A stretch of 11,409 bases of DNA from Lentisphaeria bacterium (GTDB lineage: Bacteria > Verrucomicrobiota > Lentisphaeria > Victivallales > UBA1829): NCBI GenBank assembly GCA_017540385.1, contig JAFYBD010000232.1, positions 1-11,409 on the forward strand, given 5' to 3'. The translations under genes were made by a program, and so were the position numbers. The notes beneath the pieces were generated by a model that made no database searches, had not been told where the DNA came from, and saw only the letters and a program-made list of their open reading frames with translations. Each line of letters starts with the position of its first letter. The stretch's first letter is position 1. Positions 6,742 to 11,409 of the stretch are shown piece after piece.

Positions 6742-7488
6742 TCACTCCTGCCCGGCAGCCGCGGATGCGCGGTAGGAGTCGAGCTGTTCGATTTTGAACT
6801 TAGCGTACACTTCGTCGACGAAGTTGTCGAGGTGCACGGTGAAGTTTTTGATCTTCGCCGTGATGATGTTGTACCCGATCATGGAGGGCAGGGCCACGAA
6901 GAGCGCGATGACCGTGGTGAGCAGAGCGCCGGACACGCCGGGGGCGAGCGTCTGAACGTCGGCGCGGCCGGCCTGGGCGAGCTGGGTGAACGCGACCGTG
7001 ATGCCCCACACCGTGCCGAAGAGGCCGAGGAACGGGCATCCGCTGACGGACGTGGCGAGCACCATGGTGCGTTTCTCCAGCACCACGAGCTGGTCCTCCA
7101 CGGCCAGGTTCATCGCGGACTTCATCACTTCGAGCTCGTCGTCGCTCATGGCGCGGCGTCCTCCGCCGGGCATTTCGAGGTGGAAGGAGTCGATGCGTTC
7201 GCAGGCTGCGAGGTAGACGGCGGCCGCGGGGGCCTGCGTCTCCTCTGCCTTTTCCTTCAGTCCGAGCGGGTTTTTCTTCTCGCGGAACGCCCTCAGGAAC
7301 GCCTGGCTGTTCTTCATGGCGTTTCCGAGCGCGAAGCCCTTCTCGATCATGATGTACCAGATGACGACGGAGAAGAAGAAAAGGATGACGCAGATGGCCT
7401 GTCCGAGGCCGTCGCTGTTCTTGAACGCGTAAAGCATGCCGTTGGTGGCGAGGATCGGGGAAAAGGAGAAAAATGGAGTCAAAAGCAT
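6742..7488 (-). CDS. exbB: ExbB/TolQ/MotA family proton-channel subunit
   Basis: The inner-membrane pentameric subunit of the proton channel that powers the TonB-like protein. The chosen product has 248 residues: a first membrane helix at about 28-48, a cytoplasmic domain of about 90 residues, and two further helices, with CPFLGLFGTVWGITVAF at 151-167 and GVSGALLTTVIALFVALP at 184-201. T159 and T191/T192 correspond to conserved polar residues facing the channel. The ATG at 7488 is preferred because AGAGG lies 8 nt upstream. A longer ATG at 7545 would start upstream of the predicted transcription start and inside the overlapping divergent promoters. It is the first gene of the exbB-exbD-tonB operon. 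Confidence 0.9.
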   Translation of the reverse strand: MLLTPFFSFSPILATNGMLYAFKNSDGLGQAICVILFFFSVVIWYIMIEKGFALGNAMKNSQAFLRAFREKKNPLGLKEKAEETQAPAAAVYLAACERIDSFHLEMPGGGRRAMSDDELEVMKSAMNLAVEDQLVVLEKRTMVLATSVSGCPFLGLFGTVWGITVAFTQLAQAGRADVQTLAPGVSGALLTTVIALFVALPSMIGYNIITAKIKNFTVHLDNFVDEVYAKFKIEQLDSYRASAAAGQE

Positions 7489-7530
7489 GGAAAGGGCCTC
7501 TTTTTGGGAAAAAATGTGGAAAACTCTATA

Positions 7531-7559
7531 AAAATACTTTGCCAAGACCGATTTTTCAA
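7531..7559 (-). promoter_or_regulatory. Promoter of the exbB-exbD-tonB operon
   Basis: Reading the minus strand, TTGAAA (7559-7554) and TATTTT (7536-7531) are 17 nt apart, giving a start near 7523 and a leader of about 35 nt. The element physically overlaps the plus-strand promoter at 7539-7567. Confidence 0.62.
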
Positions 7560-7567
7560 TGTATATT
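7539..7567 (+). promoter_or_regulatory. Promoter of the ROK-hldA-maf operon
   Basis: TTGCCA (7539-7544) and TATATT (7562-7567) are 17 nt apart, giving a start near 7574 and a leader of about 46 nt. An AAGGAG site (7603-7608) lies 11 nt before the ROK kinase ATG. Confidence 0.65.
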
Positions 7568-7619
7568 GTATCTGTTTTTCTGATTTTTCGTCAATTTTTC
7601 CGAAGGAGTCCCAGAAATC

Positions 7620-8624
7620 ATGGCCAAGCCTTTCCCGATTCTCGGTTTCGACGTCGGCGGCACCAAAGTCGCCGTCTCCCTCGTCCTCAGCGACGGCACC
7701 CTCGTGTCGTCCATCCGCGTGCCGAACAAGGAACGCGAACCGGACGACGTGCTCCCTGCCATGGTCTCCGCCGGAAAATCGCTGCTGGCGGACGCCGGAC
7801 TGAACCGGGAAGACCTGAAGGCGGTGGGCGTCTGCACGCCGTCCCCGCTGGACTTCAAGAAGGGCATCGTGATGGCTCCGTCCAACCTCAAGAAGTGGAA
7901 GCACGTCCCGATCCGCGACTACCTCGCCGACGCCTTCGGCTCCCGGGCGTTCTTCGACAACGATTCGAACGCGTCCGGCCTCGCCGAATGGTTCTTCGGT
8001 TCCGGCGTCGGGGCCGAGGACATGCTCTACATCTCCATCAGCACCGGCATCGGCGCGGGCGTGATCTCGAACGGCCGCCTCATGCGCGGCGTGACCTGCG
8101 ACGGCGGCGAGGTCGGGCACATGATCCTGGACGTGAACGGCCCGCTCTGCAACTGCGGACTCCGCGGCTGCTGGGAGGCGTTCTCCGGCGGTCGTGCCGT
8201 GGCGCAGCGGCTCCAGCGCGAGCTCGCGGACTTCCCGAACAGCGCCATCGTCCGCATCGCCGGCAGCGTCGAGAACATCGACATGAAGACCCTGTCCGAC
8301 GCAGTCGGGGAGAACGACCCCTACGCATGCGCCGTCTGGGACGAGGTCATGGAGCGCCACGCCCAGGCCATCGGCATGCTTCACAACATCTTCAACCCGG
8401 GCATCATCGCCCTCGGCACCATCGCCATCCAGTGCGGCGACCTCTTCATGAAGCCCCTGCTCGAACGCGTGAGGAAATACGCGTGGAAGCAGCCGCTCTC
8501 CGCATGCTCCATCGTCCCCGGCAAGCTCGGCTCCAAGCTCGGCGAATACGCCGGTGCATCCGTGGCGCTCTACGCACTGCACGAGCTCGGCGAATGGGAC
8601 CTCCCCTGGACCAAATCAAACTAA
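7620..8624 (+). CDS. ROK family sugar kinase (glucokinase-like)
   Basis: ATP-dependent phosphorylation of a hexose or amino sugar in the cytosol. The 334 residues have no DNA-binding N-terminal domain, so this is a kinase rather than a ROK repressor. Motifs: phosphate-binding ILGFDVGGTKVAVSLV (7-22), FDNDSNASGLAEW around catalytic D115, the second phosphate loop ISISTGIGAG, and the ROK zinc site GEVGH (H167) followed by LCNCGLRGCWE with Cys 177, 179 and 184. Sugar specificity cannot be read with confidence: glucose, mannose, N-acetylglucosamine and N-acetylmannosamine kinases share these motifs. It is the first gene of an operon with a membrane protein, hldA-like kinase and maf, so it may feed sugar phosphate into envelope glycan synthesis. 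That link is inference. Confidence 0.9.
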   Translation: MAKPFPILGFDVGGTKVAVSLVLSDGTLVSSIRVPNKEREPDDVLPAMVSAGKSLLADAGLNREDLKAVGVCTPSPLDFKKGIVMAPSNLKKWKHVPIRDYLADAFGSRAFFDNDSNASGLAEWFFGSGVGAEDMLYISISTGIGAGVISNGRLMRGVTCDGGEVGHMILDVNGPLCNCGLRGCWEAFSGGRAVAQRLQRELADFPNSAIVRIAGSVENIDMKTLSDAVGENDPYACAVWDEVMERHAQAIGMLHNIFNPGIIALGTIAIQCGDLFMKPLLERVRKYAWKQPLSACSIVPGKLGSKLGEYAGASVALYALHELGEWDLPWTKSN

Positions 8625-8637
8625 CCGGCCGATCCCC

Positions 8638-9120
8638 ATGAGCAGCATCCATATCAAGCAGTATTACTCCACGAAACGCAAGCGCGACGTCGTGACCGGC
8701 GCGGCCATCCTCTTCTTCGTCGTTCTCATCGTCTTCCAACTCTACATCACCATCGTCTTCCCGTTCCAGCTCCGGCACCAGCGCGTGCTGATCGCGGAGA
8801 TGGAGAAGGACGAGATGTACGAGCAGGTCGACCGCATCCGCAAGCTCATCCGTTCCACCCGCGGCAAGGATTTCGCCCAGAACGGCGAGATCGCCCTCGT
8901 CGAGGGCGTGATGAACCAGTTCGCCCTGCATGTCCGCGAACACGGCAACGACATGACGCCCGATCAGGTCGGCGCACTCCGCAACGCGCTCTCCCGCTAC
9001 GAGCTCATCGTGATGACCTGGCGCGAGAAGAAGACCGACAATTTCCACATCCGGCAGGCCACGCTCGACACCGCGCCGTACGCCGCCAAACTCGAAACTC
9101 AAATCCTGAACTCACATTGA
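8638..9120 (+). CDS. Small membrane-anchored protein of unknown function
   Basis: I do not recognise this 160-residue protein. It has a basic N-terminus (STKRKR, 11-16), one strongly hydrophobic helix at about 18-43, and then a mostly helical, charged soluble region. The positive-inside rule places the N-terminus in the cytoplasm and the C-terminal part in the periplasm. Residues about 48-75 could form a short coiled coil. No enzymatic motif or cysteines are seen. The ATG at 8638 is preferred to the in-frame ATG at 8554, which lies inside the ROK gene and would add a low-complexity polar extension. No clear ribosome-binding site is visible in the 13 nt after the ROK stop. Its own TGA forms part of the GAGG site of hldA, so it is tightly embedded in the operon. 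Confidence 0.75.
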   Translation: MSSIHIKQYYSTKRKRDVVTGAAILFFVVLIVFQLYITIVFPFQLRHQRVLIAEMEKDEMYEQVDRIRKLIRSTRGKDFAQNGEIALVEGVMNQFALHVREHGNDMTPDQVGALRNALSRYELIVMTWREKKTDNFHIRQATLDTAPYAAKLETQILNSH

Positions 9121-9130
9121 GGTCATTTCC

Positions 9131-10174
9131 ATGTCTCCTGCCATTTCCTCCGCGCGTTTCGCCGCGCTGACCGCCGCCACGAAACCTCTCCGGATCGCCG
9201 TCATCGGCGACCTGATGCTCGATACCTACATCTCCGGCACTGCCCATCGTCTCTCCCAGGAGGCCCCGGTGCCCGTGCTCCGCGTCCGCAGCAAGAGCAT
9301 CCGCCTCGGCGGAGCCGCGAACGTGATGCGGAACCTGAAGGCGCTCTCGCCCGACGCGAAGGTGTACGCGTTCGGCATCGTCGGCGTGGACGCGCCCGGG
9401 GAAAAGCTCCGCGCACTGCTCGCCGGAGCCCGGATCAACACCAACGGCATCGTCGGCGTCCCCGGCCGCGTGACCATCGAAAAACAGCGCGTGCTCGCAG
9501 GGAATCAGCAGATCGTGCGCATGGACTTCGAGGAGACCGCGCCCATCGAGACCGACATCCGCGACCGCCTGATCGAGACCGTCACGGCCAAGATCCGCAC
9601 CCACGAGCTCGACGCGCTCGTGATCGAGGACTACGCCAAGGGCCTCATCGGCCAGGAGATGCTCGACGCCCTGGTGAAGACTGCGCGCGCCGAAGGCATT
9701 TTCACCTCGCTCGACCCTCATCCCGGCAATCCGGTCCAGACGAAGGGCATTTCCCTCATGACTCCGAACCGCGCCGAAGCGTTCGCCCTGGCCGGCATCT
9801 ACTGCACCGACCCGGTGGACGATCCGTCGCGCGACGCGGCCCTCCAGGAGGTCGCCGCGAAGATCCGCCGCGAATGGTCCCCCGAGATCCTGCTCATCAC
9901 GCTCGGCCATCAGGGCATGGCGCTGTATTCCGACAAGGAACCGCGCGGATTCGTGATCCCGACCATCGCGCGCGAAGTCTTCGACGTCTCCGGCGCGGGC
10001 GACACGGTCATCTCCGCCTTCACGCTGTTCCATGCGGCCGGAGCCACCGACCGCGAAGCCGCCTTGATTTCCAACCAGGCCGCCGGGATCGTGGTCGGCA
10101 AGGCCGGCACGGCCACGACCGATCCCGCAGAGATTGCCGCTTCGTTCCGCCGCGAAGAGGAGGGGCTCCAATGA
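9131..10174 (+). CDS. hldA: D-glycero-beta-D-manno-heptose-7-phosphate kinase, monofunctional (RfaE1/HldA type)
   Basis: PfkB/ribokinase-fold enzyme that phosphorylates heptose 7-phosphate at C1 on the way to nucleotide-activated heptose for LPS core or other glycans. The 347 residues include GDLMLDTYISG (26-36), SQEAPVPVLRV (42-52, the RfaE signature region), GGAANVMRN (60-68) and the nucleotide/anion-hole motif DVSGAGDTV (285-293) with catalytic D291. The C-terminal adenylyltransferase domain of bifunctional HldE is absent, so a separate nucleotidyltransferase must act elsewhere. GAGG (9119-9122), overlapping the upstream stop, lies 8 nt before the ATG. The stop overlaps maf by 4 nt. A different PfkB sugar kinase is the main alternative, but the SxEAPVPV motif favours RfaE1. 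Confidence 0.85.
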   Translation: MSPAISSARFAALTAATKPLRIAVIGDLMLDTYISGTAHRLSQEAPVPVLRVRSKSIRLGGAANVMRNLKALSPDAKVYAFGIVGVDAPGEKLRALLAGARINTNGIVGVPGRVTIEKQRVLAGNQQIVRMDFEETAPIETDIRDRLIETVTAKIRTHELDALVIEDYAKGLIGQEMLDALVKTARAEGIFTSLDPHPGNPVQTKGISLMTPNRAEAFALAGIYCTDPVDDPSRDAALQEVAAKIRREWSPEILLITLGHQGMALYSDKEPRGFVIPTIAREVFDVSGAGDTVISAFTLFHAAGATDREAALISNQAAGIVVGKAGTATTDPAEIAASFRREEEGLQ

Positions 10175-10761
10175 GCGACGATTATCCCGAAGAATCCGCA
10201 CCCGTCATCCAGCGTCAGCTCATCCTGGCCTCCGGTTCGCCCCGCAGGTCGTCCCTGCTCCAGAAGGCCGGATTCGTCTCGGTCCAGATCATGATCCCCC
10301 ATGTGAAGGAGGGCGACGATCCGCTGGAGAACTCCCTGCTGAAAGCCTCCGAGATCGCCGGGTTCTACCCCGACGCCATCGTGATCGGCGCGGACACCGT
10401 GATCCGGCTCGAGGATCGGGTGATCGGCAAGCCGAAAGACATTGAGGACGCGAAATACATCCTCGCCTCGCTCTCCGGCCGGACCCATGACGTGGCCACC
10501 GGCGTGTGCGTCCGCTGCATCGCGAATGAAGTGCTCGTGCGGTTCGAGGAAATCACCCACGTCACGTTCCGCGTCCTCACGGACGACATGATCGAACGCT
10601 ACATCGAGGCTGTGGACGTGATGGACAAGGCCGGCGCGTATGCGATCCAGGAGTACGGCGAGGACCTGATCGAGACCATCGAGGGTTCGTTCACGAACGT
10701 GATCGGCCTGCCCGTGGAGCGTCTTACCGAAACGCTTCATTATGTCTTGCGGATGAACTGA
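10171..10761 (+). CDS. maf: Maf family nucleoside triphosphate pyrophosphatase
   Basis: Cytosolic house-cleaning enzyme that hydrolyses dTTP/UTP or modified nucleotides to the monophosphate and pyrophosphate. The 196 residues show LASGSPRR (19-26), GADTV (73-77) with catalytic D75, IGKP (85-88), LSGRTHDVATGV (101-112), DKAGAYAIQEYG (152-163) and GSFTNVIGLP (172-181). The signature set is closer to YhdE-type than YceF-type Maf. The N-terminus is about 12 residues longer than usual. The ATG overlaps the hldA stop (ATGA) and AGGAGG (10158-10163) sits 7 nt upstream, so the start is well supported. It is the last gene of the operon, and its stop codon abuts the first 170-bp repeat. Confidence 0.92.
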   Translation: MSDDYPEESAPVIQRQLILASGSPRRSSLLQKAGFVSVQIMIPHVKEGDDPLENSLLKASEIAGFYPDAIVIGADTVIRLEDRVIGKPKDIEDAKYILASLSGRTHDVATGVCVRCIANEVLVRFEEITHVTFRVLTDDMIERYIEAVDVMDKAGAYAIQEYGEDLIETIEGSFTNVIGLPVERLTETLHYVLRMN

Positions 10762-10930
10762 AGGGCGCCTCTGAAAATCGGTATTCGGCGGCTTTTCGCA
10801 TCTGGACCAAGTCCAGCTAGCAAGATTTTCGGTGGTTACTCTCCTACAGCCACGCTCAAATCTTTCTGCATTGTCCTTTGGGGCCATGCGCTGAAAATCC
10901 ATCCGATCGACTTTTCGGAGATACCCTGAA
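10761..10930. repeat. 170-bp structured intergenic repeat, copy 1
   Basis: Aligns without gaps to 11031-11200 (26 differences in 170 by hand count). It begins at the last base of the maf stop. The ends are complementary: 10762-10777 faces 10912-10927 with 14 of 16 positions paired, two of them G-T. Internal hairpin A is CTGGAC (10802-10807), loop CAA, GTCCAG (10811-10816). Internal hairpin B has AAGATTT (10822-10828) with AAATCTT (10858-10864), enclosing GTGGTT (10832-10837) with AGCCAC (10848-10853). Neither strand has a convincing coding frame. It may be a MITE/REP-like element or a structured RNA. Confidence 0.85.
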
Positions 10931-10996
10931 GGCCCGTTCCGTCCGTCTCATTCCGAAAAAACCCCCTGCGCGCGCAATCTTTTTTCTGTTCCACTA

Positions 10997-11025
10997 TTGA
11001 AAAAGATTTCTCGGCGGGTTATATT
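10997..11025 (+). promoter_or_regulatory. Promoter reading through repeat copy 2 towards the right-edge gene
   Basis: TTGAAA (10997-11002) and TATATT (11020-11025) are exactly 17 nt apart. Transcription would begin near 11032, which is the first paired base of repeat copy 2. The leader before the ATG at 11317 would be about 285 nt. Confidence 0.6.
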
Positions 11026-11030
11026 TAGTA

Positions 11031-11200
11031 AAGGGCACCTCTCAAAATTTGTTTTCGGCGGCTTTTCGCGTCTGGACAAAGTCCAACTGGTAAGATTTTC
11101 GGTGGTTAGCTTCCGGCGGCCACGCTCAAATCTTCCTGCATTGGTCTTTTTGCCCATACGCTGAAAATCCATCCGATCGAATTTTTAGAGATACCCTGAA
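11031..11200. repeat. 170-bp structured intergenic repeat, copy 2
   Basis: Second copy, offset exactly 270 nt from copy 1. The end stem is longer here: 11032-11051 faces 11178-11197 with 17 of 20 positions paired (one G-T) and mismatches at 11036, 11038 and 11043. Hairpin A keeps TGGAC (11073-11077), loop AAA, GTCCA (11081-11085). Hairpin B keeps AAGATTT (11092-11098) with AAATCTT (11128-11134), and GTGGTT with GGCCAC inside. By promoter position it would be the first part of the leader RNA of the following gene. Confidence 0.85.
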
Positions 11201-11316
11201 CATTTTTCTCCCATTGAACGCTCCCCCTCTCCGGGAGCCCAATATCAACAACGCCGCACGGCATGCCCGGACCATCCCGCCCGGACGGCTGGCGCGGCCT
11301 GCATCCAGAGTGTACC
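11201..11316 (+). other. Rest of the leader before the right-edge gene
   Basis: This GC-rich stretch of about 115 nt holds no gene that I can see. It contains a 6-bp hairpin, GCTCCC (11220-11225) with GGGAGC (11233-11238) and a 7-nt loop; no T-tract follows, so it is not a standard terminator. CCCGGAC occurs twice in the 11264-11285 stretch. The only candidate ribosome-binding site is a weak AGAG about 8 nt before the ATG at 11317. Confidence 0.4.
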
Positions 11317-11409
11317 ATGGCTGACAAAACAATGATCTTAAGCGGCGACGGAGCCGTCGCATACGCCGCGAAAGCCTGCGGCGTCACCCTCGGTTCCGGC
11401 TACCCCGGA
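11317..11409 (+). CDS. iorA: Probable indolepyruvate:ferredoxin oxidoreductase alpha subunit, N-terminus only
   Basis: Only 31 codons are present, cut by the right edge. The peptide begins MADKTMILSGDGAVAYAAK and ends VTLGSGYPG. The LSG(N/D)-AIAxGA-x(n)-GYPG pattern is characteristic of the N-terminal thiamine-diphosphate-binding region of IorA-type 2-oxoacid:ferredoxin oxidoreductases, where GYPG is followed by TPS in most members. IorA with IorB converts arylpyruvates to aryl-acetyl-CoA while reducing ferredoxin in anaerobes. A different 2-oxoacid:acceptor oxidoreductase alpha subunit is the main alternative. The fragment is too short to be certain. Confidence 0.62.
   Translation, partial: MADKTMILSGDGAVAYAAKACGVTLGSGYPG

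Noticed and set aside
7489..7545. N-terminal extension of ExbB starting at 7545
   Set aside because: It would start upstream of the predicted transcription start and within the overlapping promoters. The ATG at 7488 has a proper ribosome-binding site, and the extension has no family counterpart that I know.
10931..10996. Rho-independent terminator for the ROK-maf operon (TGCGCGCGCA followed by six T near 10980-10985)
   Set aside because: The palindrome leaves almost no loop and only 3-4 bp of stem, so a stable hairpin is doubtful. Repeat copy 1 may terminate instead, but it has no clean T-tract.
10761..11200. Minus-strand reading frames starting MDFQRM in both 170-bp repeats, suggesting a small repeated protein
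   Set aside because: Between the copies roughly a third of the amino acids differ, often radically, while hairpin arms are kept. There is no ribosome-binding site, the frames end at different places outside the repeat, and the pattern fits nucleotide-level rather than protein-level constraint.
10761..11200. CRISPR-like repeat-spacer arrangement
   Set aside because: Only two copies, each 170 bp and 85% identical, with a single 100-nt spacer. CRISPR repeats are short (about 23-50 bp) and nearly identical, and no cas gene is in the window.
11220..11238. GCTCCC/GGGAGC hairpin as a terminator or attenuator ahead of the right-edge gene
   Set aside because: Short stem and no T-tract after it. Kept only as a descriptive note in the leader.

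Overview
The window looks like chromosomal DNA from a GC-rich Gram-negative bacterium. A TonB/ExbB/ExbD energy-transduction operon and a heptose-phosphate kinase imply an outer membrane with a heptose-containing glycan. A GH95 fucosidase-type enzyme implies use of host or plant glycans. The mix of families and the AT-rich, sigma70-like promoters set in GC-rich coding sequence fit the PVC group, for example a gut Lentisphaerota/Victivallales or Kiritimatiellota relative. That placement is inference; no rRNA or other phylogenetic marker is present.

Layout from left to right: (1) 1-1460, the C-terminal two thirds of a GH95 glycosidase, cut by the left edge. (2) 1528-2586, an M20 metallopeptidase with its own promoter. 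(3) 2677-3925 on the minus strand, a two-gene cupin-tyrA operon whose genes overlap by 14 nt; it converges on the peptidase at a shared bidirectional terminator. (4) 4188-5261, a secreted coiled-coil protein of unknown function followed by folB. Their AT-rich divergent promoter region is shared with the cupin gene. (5) 5360-7488 on the minus strand, exbB-exbD-tonB, converging on folB at a second bidirectional terminator. (6) 7620-10761, a plus-strand operon: ROK sugar kinase, a small membrane-anchored protein of unknown function, hldA-like heptose-7-phosphate kinase, and maf. It diverges from exbB through two promoters that physically overlap. (7) 10762-11316, a gene-free stretch of about 555 nt carrying two copies of a 170-bp repeat. 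(8) 11317-11409, the first 31 codons of a probable indolepyruvate:ferredoxin oxidoreductase alpha subunit, cut by the right edge.

Nearly all the genes are recognisable housekeeping or envelope functions. The part known families do not explain is the repeat pair at 10761-10930 and 11031-11200. The copies align over 170 positions without a gap (26 mismatches by hand count, about 85% identity) and are separated by exactly 100 nt. In each copy the two ends are complementary to each other, and two internal hairpins are kept. The first copy begins at the maf stop codon. The second begins at the predicted transcription start of a good promoter, so it would form the 5' part of the leader of the right-edge gene. 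This is either a MITE-like or REP-like interspersed element or a structured RNA; the sequence alone cannot decide.
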